From Galerina marginata (taxonomy: Eukaryota > Basidiomycota > Agaricomycetes > Agaricales > Galerinaceae), in NCBI GenBank assembly GCA_023014335.1, contig JAECYW010000007.1:248001-312000 (forward strand): a stretch of 64,000 nucleotides of DNA, read 5' to 3'. The notes beneath the pieces were generated by a model. It was not told the origin of the DNA. It worked only from the letters and a program-made list of their open reading frames with translations, and searched no databases. The translations under genes were made by a program, and so were the position numbers. Positions 47,801 to 59,312 of this stretch are shown one piece after another; position 1 is the first letter of the stretch; each line of letters opens with the position of its first letter.

Positions 47801-50351
47801 AGTAGCATCTTCAGATTTGATCTCCGCTTGAGGAAGGTTAGCTAGTCCGTATACACTACGAACGAAACAAGTACCTGGATCGGCTGCGAAGTATGTTGCA
47901 GCGAATGTTTCTGCAATTCGAGATATTTGCTGTGCCTCGCCAGGTAATCTAAAGGCTTCGAGAAGTTCGCGCATCGCCTCTGCTACCGGTTTCTGGGAAA
48001 TATGTATGTAAAAAAAGGGAAAGTCATTGTAAAGGAATCCATACTCTTTTAAAATCAAACAAACTGATATATTGTTTGAGGAGCTCCAGATTGTCCGGCT
48101 TGGAAAGGAAGTCACCCAGAAGGCGTTTGTCGATTCTACTGGAACCTTTGAGGAAAATGGCAAGACTGCGCGCCTTCGAGACCTCGGGGGATAGATCGGC
48201 ATAAATAAGCTTGTTTTCTTCAAGAAAGGCTAAGCCTGTTTTCGGTTTTGTATTAAATCTTGCCGCGCCAGTTAGAATAAGTTGCTTCTTCGATTTAGCC
48301 TGAAGGAGCGATTGCGCTATGGGAAAATCCTATGGTTCAATTAAGTAAAGTTTCAAACTGAGATCTGTTTGAGAAATTTTCACCAAAGGCCATGGAGAAG
48401 CATCCTAGTCAGAAAATAAGTATGATCAGACCATGAAAAGATGAGCTTGCAATGGGAACTGACTTGATTGGCTCGAGTAGCCATATCGTTGACAAAGGAA
48501 AGAAGAAGCTCAAGGCAAATATATTGCACATTTCTCTGTGATTCCATGCTACCCATGTTGTGTAACGGATACACAGCCTGGAAGATGGTAAGACGACACA
48601 TCATAGGAAATCGAGGAAAATAACCTTTGTCAGGAAATCGACGAGCCTTTCAAAAATGTTTTCGCAATTAATGTCACAATCATAATTGGTATAGAGGTCA
48701 ACCATAAAACTGGGATGACCAGCAACGTGACTGAGGGTTTCCAATATCAGGTCTCGAGTTTCCCCACGGGCTGGTGGGACCAAAAGCCTTGAAGGTGACG
48801 AGGTTGTACTCTCCGAATCTGATTTGTCAGATGGCACCAACAATGGACTGTTTGCAGCTGGTGTCCCTGGGCGCTGTGAGGGAGAATATGGTCGAGACTT
48901 TGTGGAGCTAAGACCAGGGGTGCTGCCTTTAGGATGATTAACTGTAGGCGGTGCTAGTCGGTCTATTGTGAATGTTAAAAAAAGCTCTTGTTGCAGTTTC
49001 AGATGCTTGCGCATCGTATCCAGGATGGTGGAGATGGTTCGCAAAGCCCAGTGGAGGACCAAATTATTTTCCGAGCGCGCAAGTTGAAAGAGGAATTTAC
49101 ACCCAGGGTCAATAACTATGGCTTTCAAGGATGGGAACTGTGCAAGAATTGAGCCCGATTCCTCAAACGCTGCATTAAGAATGCCCAGGGCTATCAGACG
49201 CGTGGAATCGGTATGTTGTTGATCATTCGGATCTAATACGTTGACAAGGACACGCAGCAGCTCGAGGATTGAAGGGAGACCATCTATAACCGGGAATGTG
49301 AAAAGTCGAATGATTAAATATAACTGATAACTTACATTCAGGTCGGTTAGACAAAGATGTAGGTGTTTGGCCAGCGGCCTCTTGTTCCGGGGCCTTCGTT
49401 TCCTCGACTTGTTCCGTTTCCGTTTCAACGGAAACTCGTTGCGTTTCATCCTTGGGTGTGACAGACATTCTGAGCTCCCCTTCATTTGCATCATCATCCA
49501 GCACTGATACTAGTTTTGATTCCTCTTCCTCTGGTTCAAGGGTATACAGCTTTGAGAACACAGTTCTGACAAGGGTGTGCATTGTCGTTTCCGCCGACCG
49601 ACGCAGAGTTTCTATAATCACGGTAAATTTCGAAATATTTGAAAGAAGAAAATAAACAGACCACTTAATCGCATTTGACAGCAAGTTGTCAACACTGTTT
49701 CCAACATTTCACAAACTTCGATGTCTCCTAAACCCCTCCCAACAGATCCACATAGGCAGTCTTGGATGACAGTCATGATTTTGAGAAGCACAACTTCATC
49801 TCCGGAGGAGTCGCTAGCTTCAAATTTACAATGCGAGATAGTAGTGCTGAGTTCTATCAAGGCCGCGTCAAGGGCTCGCGAGTCCGGAGAGATCAAGCCG
49901 CAGATGAAGAAACTATGGAGGGCTGAGAGCGATGCCGATGTAATAGGTCCTGTCGACAGAGGCGAGCGAAGGATAGAAAAGAAAGGGGCAAGCAGGTCCG
50001 GTAGGTCTGCCTGACGAATATCTAATCGTAGAGTAAGACCATACAGTATACGAACCAGAAGAAACGGATTGTCACACCATGCATATCCTTGACGCCTCGT
50101 TTGAGTTCGAGGAACCCTGCCATAAGCTCTGCTTCCATAGTACTTCTTCCAGAGAGACGCGTTCGGTGAGCCGGGGAAGATATTCGGAGGCCCATGTTTG
50201 TGCCTAGAGCGGGTGAATCCCTAACGGTCATGGCAAGAGTAGATGACGCCCATCGAGAGTTCTTCCGCATGGTCGAGGTTACGGCGAGGATTTCTGATAG
50301 CAATACATGCTTCAGAAGCTCAGGCGTTGGAAAGTGAGATGACTGCGACAT
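44848..50351 (-). CDS. GEA2: Arf guanine nucleotide exchange factor, Gea/GBF1 family (SEC7 domain)
   Basis: Activates Arf1 at the Golgi for COPI coat recruitment (family knowledge). ATG 50351 starts MSQSSHFPTPELLKHVLLSE, followed by ILAVTSTMRKNSRWASSTLA, the DCB region. An acidic linker (about 49380-49520) contains two Glu-rich runs. The HUS-type region has LNVLDPNDQQHTDSTRLIAL near 49200. SEC7 spans about 47700-48230: VAEAMRELLEAFRLPGEAQQ, ISRIAETFAATYFAADP, and AYSIIMLNTDQHNPQIR, with the catalytic finger in this stretch. Downstream HDS regions run to the C-terminus, with KNVLLVMNAVGILVPPGSDE near 44990 and an end in SSTVAPSNTD. About fifteen introns. It spans 5.5 kb, the largest gene here. 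Which of the two yeast paralogues it matches best cannot be told; the symbol is by family. Confidence 0.9.
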
Positions 50352-50521
50352 GAGAGGAAGAAAGAGAGAGCGCAGTGTATGATGACTGCCGACGCGACTT
50401 GACCGATATAACACGTCTCCGATCACAAGACCAGATCGGCTGAGGTAATGCAATTAACGGGATGGATCTGTTCATTCAAAGTACAGTACAACAGCATGGG
50501 GGTAGGTATAGATCAGATATT

Positions 50522-51743
50522 TTACTCTCCAGCGCGTTGAGCCATAGCTGCCTGTCCTGCAGCAGTCGCAGCCAATCGTGATCGTTTCCTTTCCGCCTCT
50601 GGAATGTATAAATATTAGCGGTGGTGACTCACACACGAGGAGATTCCACAAACCTGCTTCCTTTTCTCGCTCGATTTCCGCGACGATCGCCTCAATTTCC
50701 GTTAGTTCCAGGTTCTACAGGCCCGTGAGTAAGGTGTTCAAAAGGTCGCTTATACGACTCACTGTCACTTTCCCATAGCTCTCCATCACACTGATTTCTA
50801 TGTTTTTGGCACCTGTTTGCACCACCTCTAGTAAACTCTTGACTGTTAATTTAATGCTTTCTTCTCGCGTCATGTCGTCTCGATGGTTTTTCTCCAGGAA
50901 CTCGCGTACGGTTTTGGAAGATCGGCCAATAGCATTTGCCTTTGTGATCTGCTCAATTGCGGAACCATTGGGAACTAAGATATGGACCGTACCTTCCATG
51001 CACTATAAATTCCACTGGGTTCAGTCTGGTACAACCGAGGTTGCGTGTCATGTGGGTCAAACCCGACAATCAAGGTCGAAATTCCGAAGGGTCTAACACC
51101 GCCAGACTGTGTATACCTCTGGGATATTTGTCAGACAAATGGAAAGCCAGAGTTTTAAACGCGTACTTGTTGAATTCCAGCAATATGCCTTGTAATGTAC
51201 TCGACCGTTACGGGATCCTCAACAGTAAGACGATGGCTTTGGCATTCTATGCGCGCTTTATCGATCAAGACTCTTCCGTCTGCTGTTAAACCTATTGGAC
51301 CAATGTAAAATGATTGACAAAGGCAGATTAAAAATGCTATACCAGCAAACGCAAGACATATATGGTCATCCAGCATAACCACTTTGCGGACTGTTCGGGG
51401 ATCTTGAAGTTGAAGGATTGACTTCTTCTCGACGCCAAGAACCACGACATCTTTGCCTCGTACGCCAACCTGCACCAGAGGATTTAATGGTTCAGAAAAC
51501 CATAATCTCGACGGAAGAACATACAGCACAAGTTCCTTTTCTTACTGCTTCGAGAGCGTACTCTACCTGCAAGAGGCAAGGTATGATGTTTAGTAGTTGA
51601 AGTCGCGGGTAGATGTGTAGAGTCTGACCTGGAACAAGTGACCGTCAGGCGAGAAAACGGTAAGAGCTAAGGTCCACCTTTCTGTAAGTAGGGTTTTTTG
51701 TAAAGTAAAAAGGTGTCGTACCGCGATCGTAGGACCTGGACAT
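50522..51743 (-). CDS. PRE6: 20S proteasome alpha subunit, alpha4/PSMA7 type
   Basis: Outer-ring subunit of the 20S proteasome. Spliced from ATG 51743: MSRSYDRA plus [86 protein letters not shown] and [20 protein letters not shown]. The tail has [13 protein letters not shown], then [14 protein letters not shown] and an Ala-rich end [10 protein letters not shown] before TAA. The SYDRA...[13 protein letters not shown] start marks an alpha subunit, and the [15 protein letters not shown] region matches PSMA7/Pre6. Seven or eight introns. Divergent from the peptidase gene at 51963. Confidence 0.92.
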
Positions 51744-51962
51744 AGTTTAGAAGAGAGATAGTTGAGTCCTCCAGGACGCGCGTCCAGAGAATCTCCCTTA
51801 TTGTCACATGACCCATTAAACCGACGCCAAGGATTCGGAAGTCTCTCTTGCCACTGAACAAGCTTTCATACGCATCCCCTTCCCTTCACTGGATGCGGTG
51901 GTTAGACGTCTAGACTCTCATGCAATCTTGAAATTGTAACGTCCAACGGGAGATACAATAGA

Positions 51963-53846
51963 ATGCTCCCATCATCCGAAGCCATGATGCAATGCATGTT
52001 CTGCACTACCGACCTGGATTTCCTTTCTGTCTCTGAGCGCGAAGCACATTATGAACACCACCTGCTCAACGACCTCGATAAACCGGGTGAAGGTCAACAC
52101 GTTCCCTTTTAACTTGAGTGTCACTTTTTATATCTCGCCACTTAGGATCCCAGACCAAGCCAATTATTCTGGATTCTATCACCGACGCTTCGAAAGTGTT
52201 GGGCTATCGTTCAGACGCGTCGGCTACCAGCTCAAAGAAAATCACGTTCCCATGTATGAATGAGACCGATGTTTTTTGGTATGCTGCGCAGGATAAACCG
52301 CCTCCGTCGAGCTTTACGCCTGGTACATCTCCTCCGGTTACCTGCTTCAATGTATATTTACCCAAGTCCAGGATTGGTACCCTTCTTACGGAAGGGCCTA
52401 ATCAAAGCCCATGCTCGCGGATCCATTCGCAAAGCCGCCCTTTGCCATGATAACGCAGTACATGTCAATCGCGAGTCTTGGGATGCGAGCTGGGGATGCG
52501 GGTATGGTTATTCGCTAACTGTTTTATGCTTGTTTACACTGTTGAATGTCTTTTAATCCAGGTATCGTAATTTCCTAATGGCATGTGCAGGGCTTATGAC
52601 TCAAGAGAAACAACCATTATACTTCCCCCTTCTGGATTCGCCCATTTCTCCTGGCATTCGGAATTTACAAGTTTGGATAGAAGCTGCTTGGGGAGCAGGT
52701 ATCTGCCTCCTCCTGCTATCGTGGTCCCCATTGCTGAAGCCCAGACCAGGTTTTGATCATGAAGGTCGAGAAGAACTGAAGAAATTAATCAAGACGCGCA
52801 AGTGGATTGGAACCTCTGGTTGGCCATGTTAAACCATGAATAGGTTATCGAACTAAATCCCCTGCAGATCTATGGGTTGCTTTTGTTTTTAGAGGGATTC
52901 CGTTAGTACTGCAACCATGCGATCTCGTCCCACTTTCAGTGACCCCCTTTTTTTAGTGCCGAACTGGTTGATTTTGACCTTAGAAAGCAACCGCAGGGTA
53001 TGCTTACTCGACTCGAAACCCGCTCGTCGTCATGTCTGACAGATCTCAAGTTAAAGCTTCAGACCTGGTCATCAACTGGGTGATTAACTACTTTACGCCA
53101 AAGCAAGCGCAGGAGAAACCAACCAACGCATTTGAGTTTCTCAAGGTTTCCCCTGTAATATCTACCGACAAGATGCCACTCATTTTACAACATGACGGCC
53201 ATTCAAGGACCGTTGTGGGGTACGAAGTTGACAAGAACGGGCTAACCAGTCTTTTGGTATTTGACCCTTCACAGTATGGTGTCCTTGCCTCTTTGCAAAC
53301 ACAAGGTTCTAATAATGCGATATGTTACAACAATAGTAAACCAAGTTCGGAGATACGCAATGCAGCAATTGCTGAGTATTCTCTTGCATCGCGGCAAGGT
53401 GACTTTTTTCTCTTCCATTTTCCTTTTTAAGATGCTCATCGTGCGCAAAAGACTCGTCATCTGCGTTAAACCAAGGAACATCTGGGCAAGATACCTCGGG
53501 GTCCCTGAAGCGCAAACGGTCTGGCACTTTGTCTTCTACACCAGAGAAAGCAGGTAAACAATCATCACATAAACCACTTTCGCCTTTAAAGAACGGGCTG
53601 TCCCTGGAGAATACGAGTCGTGAAGGCAAAGAGCCGGATTTCTATACCATGGTCAAGAAGTTCCGTCTGGAACCAAAGAACCTGAGGTTTGTCTCCTCGT
53701 CTATGTGCAAAATTTGCTCGTGAATGCTCACATTGGGTTTTAGCAAGAAGAAGGAATACCAGATCCTCTACTTCCCAATGACTGCACCTTTGACTGACTA
53801 CGAAAGGATGCAGCGGAAAGAAGTGAGGAGCACCAAGATATCCTAA
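51963..53846 (+). CDS. C78-family cysteine peptidase, ZUP1/Mug105-like
   Basis: ATG 51963 starts MLPSSEAMMQCMFCTTDLDF; C-x2-C and the later H-x3-H (YEHH...) make a small UBZ-like zinc finger. After introns the papain-like C78 core: KTGVRDLFWYAAQDKP-type sequence (VFWYAAQDKPPPSSFTPG read near 52270-52320), GLIPLLRKGLIKAHARGSIR, then the active-site block DASWGCGYRNFLMACAGL spanning the intron near 52500-52563 with its catalytic cysteine. The catalytic Asp/His lie near 53190-53270 (ILQHDGHSRTVVGYE, LLVFDPS). A disordered Ser/Lys-rich tail follows. Family members are K63-polyubiquitin deubiquitinases (ZUP1/ZUFSP, S. pombe Mug105) or UFM1 proteases. End TAA 53844-53846. Confidence 0.87.
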
Positions 53847-53999
53847 AACACCGTTATAAGCTCCTTCATAATCTCCCCGTATAATGGTTTACCTGCGCTG
53901 GGAATTCTGGAATTCTACATGTATGACGTATAACAAATTACAACATTATAATTGATGACAAGAATGAAATAACTTTCCACATAAGTAACCTCAAGGTCT

Positions 54000-55357
54000 T
54001 CAACCCATTGCCATAATCACATCTCCAGATGCATCTGTGGCGGGTAAAGACTCCGCCGCCCCAACAAGGCCTACAAGAGGTGGCAAGTCAAGGCTTGTCA
54101 CAGCATACCTCAGAGCTCTGTCCCAAGCTTCTTCGACTTTGTACCCTCCAGCTCGCATGATGCCCTCTCGGTCTCTTCTTACAGCCTCGCTGAAGAAGTC
54201 TTCATAACCGTTCAGGCTCACCTCGTATTTATCATCATACCCGTAGTAATTGTCGTTGAAGGGAACATGAGGTACGTCGGGTATATCAGTCGCAGCCCTC
54301 GTCCGTAAGAGCTTAGCATTGCTCTGAATGACAGTGGTCGATGCAGCGCGAGCCGAGGACCGGCGAAGTGCGTTGGCTCTACTTTTTGCAATAAGCTTCG
54401 TAGCGTCCTTGTCACTAGTCTCGAGCTTGTCGATGATCTCGCGCTTGTCTTTCTCGCGCTCCTCTCTTTCCTCCTCCTCTTCCCGACGCAGCTGAGAAGC
54501 GCGCAATTCGCGTTCACGTCGTTCTGCCTCCTCTTGTTCGCGAAGAGTTTGCGCGTACGCTTCCTCACGCTGGATATTGAGCTCAATGAGGGCAGCATTC
54601 TCGGCACGGTATGCAGCTATCCTGGCCTCTGTTTGCGGTAGGTCTATTTCGTTAATGAGGTTGAACGCTGCGCAAAATATGAGACTTATGCATGATGATA
54701 GATGAGGTGGAACCCACTAATATCTTCCACCTCCTCCAAATAGTCATTATACGAACGGAGGTCAGGGAAGTCGTCTCGACGCTTATTAAATCTGGAATCA
54801 TAAATTAGCACAGAGAGAGACCCGCGTTCGTGTCCAGGACGCACTCTTTCGCTATTCGTCTCCGCACAGCGACTTCCTTCTCCACGCTTAAATCCTCGAA
54901 TGTTTGAGGCGTAAATGCCAACTTCCTTAGGACCTTATTGCAGATAGGACAGGGGGCTGGTCCTAGAGTGAAGAGTCGGTCTATACACGACTCGCACCTT
55001 GCACAAATGAATAGAAGACAAAGCAGGACAATGAGTAAATGCATACATTTTATGGTAGCAGGAACTGACAAGGAGGCGTAGTTTGGGATTCAAGTACCTG
55101 TCGCTCTTGCAAACAGGACACTGATCATCCATAGACTTGAATGCAACATATGAACATAGTACAGTAAAAGAGGGAGGAATTGGACACACGAAGTATTCTG
55201 AAGTCCTCCCAGATGCATCTTTAACACCACCGCCAAAGATGGTTGTTGATGTACTTTGGACTTGGGGAGTGGAGGAGCGGGTATGTGAATTTGAAGATAG
55301 CGCGCCGCCTTTGCGCACAGTCTTTCCCTGTAGCCAACCTCCAACGCGGTTTGCCAT
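54000..55357 (-). CDS. TFB3: CDK-activating kinase assembly factor / TFIIH subunit TFB3 (MAT1)
   Basis: Bridges the CAK module to TFIIH and positions Cdk7 for Pol II CTD phosphorylation (family knowledge). Exon 1 from ATG 55357 is MANRVGGWLQGKTVRKGG and Ser/Thr-rich, with an intron into SMDDQCPVCKSDRYLNPKLR, the RING finger. Further ring parts are CYHKMCESCIDRLFTLG and PCPICNKVLRKLAF with C3HC4 spacing. Then VEKEVAVRRRIAKE, FNKRRDDFPDLRSYNDYLEE joined to VEDITFNLINEIDLPQTEAR, and a long coiled coil rich in Glu and Arg near 54430-54560. The C-terminus ends DASGDVIMAMG. Four introns. An N-terminal addition of about 60 residues before the RING is longer than in yeast. Confidence 0.92.
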
Positions 55358-55665
55358 GATGCAAGAGAGTCAGACTCGACCAGTGACGCCTGCCACAATC
55401 AGTGGACAACTTGGTTCCCACGACTATTTATACTCAGTGCCTCTTTAGGCCTGCTTCTCGTCATCGGAATGACTCAGCATGCCTTGCTTGCAAAGATCAA
55501 TTGGCAATGAGCGTAGATAACTCATGTTACGGCCTTTGCAGTTCATTCTCATCACCTTGCTTTCTCTCTTACTACGGTCTCAATCTGTCAGCCTCGACAT
55601 TTCGTGCAGGAATAAAATCGGTTTCAAAGGCTTTCTCCTTTTCTCGTGCTTCTACCGGAATTGAC

Positions 55666-56802
55666 ATGTCGTTCGCTTCTTCATCCTGGCAACAAGCCCT
55701 CCAAGCCCTACCTTCCTCGCCGGAAAAAATACCCGCCTTCTTCTTCGCTCATGGCTCTCCGATGTTGGCATTCCCATCTTCCGAGACCTTGGGAGCGATG
55801 GCGTACCATGGACCAAACGGACCTTTGGCCAATTTTTTATCGGAATTTGGCCCAACCTTGTTGAAGAAGTACAAGCCCAAAGGCATCGTCGTATTTAGCG
55901 CGCACTGGGAAACTGCTGGGGAACGCATTGGCAAGTTGCCTCACAGGTGTATTTTATGAATATTCATGTCATAAAACGTCAGTTACGGATTATCCTGAAA
56001 ACCCACTCTTGATGGACTATTATGGGTTCCCTCCCGAACTTTATCAACTGAAATTCAAATCGAAAGGGGATTCCAAGTTGGCGCAACGCATAGTGGACTT
56101 GTACAAAAATGTGGAGCAAGTCTTCTTTGACACAGACGACACACCGATTAACTTGGCTCTTTGAAAGGCAGGACAAAAGGCAAAAACAACGACAGTGAAG
56201 GAAAGTCGTGGTGAAGATGGCCGCGGGTTTCCAGGCCCGGGGTTAGACCACGGTGTCTTTGTACCGTTCCAAAAAATGTTTGGCGAGGAGTTCATGGACA
56301 TTCCTATTGTCCAAGTGTCGATCGACTCAAGCCTGGATCCCGAGAAGAATTGGCAGGTGGGCAAAGCTGTGGCGCAACTGAGGTGGGTATCCATGGCCTG
56401 GCAGGTGTCGCCTTGGGACTAAAGTCAGTGGTTATCAGGGAAGAGGGCATCTTGATACTTTCAGGCGGCCTGACGGCTCACAACCTGAGAGATAGGGCAT
56501 CACTGTCTGCGGACACGGCACGTGCTGTGCACAAGGAGTTTGACGAGGCGATCCACGAAGCGATGGCGGTTGAATCAGTGAGTGACCGACGCAATAAAGA
56601 TGTATGAGGCTAAATTATCCCACAGACAGAGGAGCGCAAACAGAAAATGATTGATTTGACGGGTCACGCAGGGTTCCGGGCATCGCACCCTCGCGAAGAG
56701 CACTTTGTGCCGCTGTATGTTGCTGCGGGGGCAGGAGAAGGCGGACGAGTGAGAACGGTGATGGACCTGTATGGGCTGGGGTCGTTCGCGTTTGATGTGT
56801 AG
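55666..56802 (+). CDS. Extradiol ring-cleavage dioxygenase, DODA/LigB type
   Basis: Zinc- or iron-dependent enzymes that cleave catechols such as L-DOPA. From ATG 55666: MSFASSSWQQALQALPSSPE, then PAFFFAHGSPMLAFPSS, the DODA N-terminal block with a metal-binding His, and GIVVFSAHWETAGERI. A GC-AG intron (55931-55982) joins to VTDYPENPLLMDYYGFPPEL, a further intron to GQKAKTTTVKESRGEDG, GPGLDHGVFVPFQKMFGEEF, LRDRASLSADTARAVHKEFD and LTAHNLRDR. Ends GLGSFAFDV at TAG 56800-56802, with AATAAA directly after the stop. The ATG at 55507 in frame would add 53 residues without family support. Possible roles include pigment or betalamic-acid-type chemistry or catechol breakdown; in fungi mostly unproven. 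Confidence 0.88.
55931..55982 (+). other. GC-AG intron inside the dioxygenase gene
   Basis: Exon ends CGCATTG and the intron begins GCAAGT, ends CGTCAG. It is 52 bases long. Excising it joins GERI with VTDYPENPLLMDYYG in frame. The nearest GT donor (55947) would leave a 36-base intron and a frameshift. GC donors with GCAAGT context are known minor variants in fungi. Confidence 0.75.
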
Positions 56803-56872
56803 AATAAATTGATGATCACCAAGAAACTGTTGTGACCTGATGTGACATGGATCGGTGTGGTGGTTTAAACGG

Positions 56873-58429
56873 ATGGCAACTGGCATCCGGCACTCACCAC
56901 CAGCGCAGTGCGCCCCCATCTCCTCTAATTTATCCCCTATGCCTTCCCCAGCCCTAATCGTCCCCCGCGCCCTCTCCCTCCCCGCCGCCGCCGTCGCAGA
57001 CAACTTCCCCCGCACCTACCACCAGCCCCAGGTCGTCTGCACAGATGCCCCACTCACCCCGCCATTGTCCCCCAAACCTGGCCAAGACTCTGATTCCATC
57101 ATTCCCGACGACCAATGTCTCCCGATCGCTTCAGAATCAAATCCCATTCTTCAAATAAAGAGCCCGGACGAACTTTCGCAAATTTCCACTTCCGACCTCA
57201 TGGATGTCGATACAGACACGGTCGAGGCCGATTCTCCCATCCACCCCCTTTCTCAGCCCCAGCGCCTCCTGGAAGACGAAAAGGTGCACCTGCAGCGTTC
57301 AGGGATAAAGCTCTCAGACTTTGAAGTGCGCGGAACTTTGGGTACGCCACTCGCATCTATACGCCTCCTTTTTTCTGATTTTTTCTCCTCTCGTCTGCAG
57401 GCACCGGCACATTTGCCAAGGTCCTCCTAGTTCGCCATCGAAGTTCTGCCTCACAACCTGGCACTCAAAGCTACTTTGCCATGAAAGTCCTTCGCAAAAC
57501 TGAAATCGTTCGCCTGCGTCAGGTAGAACACGTCAATGCAGAGCGATACATTCTCTCTCGCGTCCATCATCCCTTTGTCGTCGATCTCTTTGCTACCTTC
57601 CAAGACAGTCTCAATGTCTACATGCTCATGTCCTACGTCCCAGGTGGTGAGCTTTTCACCCACCTGCGTAGAGCACAGCGCTTTACTCCAGATGTTACTC
57701 GGTTTTACCTTGCCACTATCATTCTTGCTCTGAAATACCTACACTCCTTTAACATAATCTACCGCGATCTCAAGCCCGAGAATCTCCTCCTCGACTCTCG
57801 TGGCTATCTTCGTCTTACAGATTTCGGCTTCGCGAAGATTGTCGACGACCGTACGTGGACCCTCTGTGGCACTCCAGAGTACCTGGCCCCAGAAATTATT
57901 CAATCTGACGGTCACGGAAAAGCCGCTGACTGGTGGGCCTGTGGTGTCCTTTGCTACGAGATGCTCGTGGGCTACCCGCCTTTCTTCGACGAGTCTCCAT
58001 ATGGAATATATGAAAAGGTTTTGAGTGGCCATATCCACTGGCCAAGAAGCATGGATCGCCTTTCTCGGGACCTCATCAAGGCATTCTTGAACCCAGATCG
58101 TACCAAGCGTCTTGGTAATATGATCGGTGGTCCTCAGGATATCCTTGACCATCCATGGTTCAGAGGGGTTGATTGGGACGCTCTCGAACGTCGGGAAATT
58201 AATGTGAGTTGGCTTTCTGACCCCTGTCCTTCGATAATGATCCAATTCTCACCCCCTTCCTCCACAGGCTCCCATCATCCCTCGAACCTCCTCTGTCGAC
58301 GACACTCGTCATTTCTTGCACCTCCCCCTTCCTCCATCGGATGAAATCCCGGGTCTCACTAGTCAGGAACGCAACTCTACGTTCCAACAACGATTCGACC
58401 CCATTGCTTACCAGTTCCTTGAATTCTAA
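56873..58429 (+). CDS. AGC-family serine/threonine protein kinase, PKA catalytic-subunit-like
   Basis: Long, Ser/Pro-rich disordered N-terminus (about 56873-57290), with the kinase domain from about 57320: FEVRGTLGTG then TFAKVLLVRHR (the glycine-rich loop, joined across an intron near 57340-57400), YFAMKVLRKTEIVRLRQVEH with the VAIK-type lysine, LMSYVPGGELFTHLRRAQRF, YRDLKPENLLLDSRGYLRL (catalytic loop YRDLKPEN), TDFGFAK (DFG) and TWTLCGTPEYLAPEI with the activation-loop threonine. Then DWWACGVLCYEMLVGYPPFF. C-terminal tail has FDPIAYQFLEF, the hydrophobic-motif-like end seen in PKA. PKA transmits cAMP signals for growth and virulence-related traits in fungi. The start ATG 56873 lies only 70 bases after the dioxygenase stop; ATG 56939 is an alternative. 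Two introns. Confidence 0.88.
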
Positions 58430-59312
58430 GCATTCGCTGCTGCCACTCTCCTTCCGCCTTTCTAATTGCTTGTACAGTCGACTTTGGTTGCAACCACCAA
58501 ACCCAACATTCGTTCAATTTTTTTTTGGCTCTGTTTCCAATGTCACAACTCCTTCTGGATTTTAATCTGCTCCTCAAAGCATCGATATATATCCCCAGAA
58601 CTGTATCACCAACACTATCTCACCACTTCTCTAATACACTACCCTCTACGCAATTCCAGATTTCACATCTGGCCCGCTGTATCCTTTCTGCTCCGGTTCC
58701 GTCACCCACTATATTTGCTACTTGTCTTCATTCTCTCAGATCTCGCCGTACCCCACAGTGTATATACTCCTGCTGTCCTGGCCGTCGTTTCTTGTCTTGT
58801 TTTTCTATACGCTCCGCGTCCCTCTTCTGATGTAGCCTCATCGATATCCACCCTTTTTTGTGTCCTGGTTGCTATCCATTTAGCTCGTGTATTCCTATCT
58901 ACGTACAAAGTCCTGCTATGGACATACCTTTTAGAGCCGACACTTAGCACGTCCTTACTGAGGAGACCTCTGAATAAATTATTCCCCTGCTATAGGCGAA
59001 TGACTCAAAATCTCTACAAGGCTACTTAGTAGTAGTTCATGTACAAACCCTTATATATTAATGAAAGTAACACGGCTGTAGGTGTGTTCGAAACTTCGAA
59101 CGCGGGACCGTAAATCTGAGTTGATATATGTCTTTTCCTCGAATCACTTCGAATCAGTTAATTAGCCAGCAATACCCGCGGAGGCGAATCGTGTTCTCGT
59201 CATCAGATCACCTACAATCCCCTAAGCCCGAGCAATGTTTATAAAAGGAGACGCGTCGTGAAAGGATTTCTCCTTGCACTTGAAACTGTTTCTCACATTT
59301 CTTGATTGAAAT
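58430..59312. other. Intergenic region after the PKA gene, with one long open frame
   Basis: 883 bases. An open frame (58466-59029, 187 codons) encodes a hydrophobic, Leu/Val/Ser-rich sequence with PAVLAVVSCLVFLYAPRPS as its centre, and another frame overlaps it. No motif, no clear start context. I read this as the PKA 3' untranslated region and an adjoining promoter (a pyrimidine-rich stretch runs 58600-58760). A T-rich run near 58510-58520 lies 80-90 bases after the stop. Confidence 0.35.
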
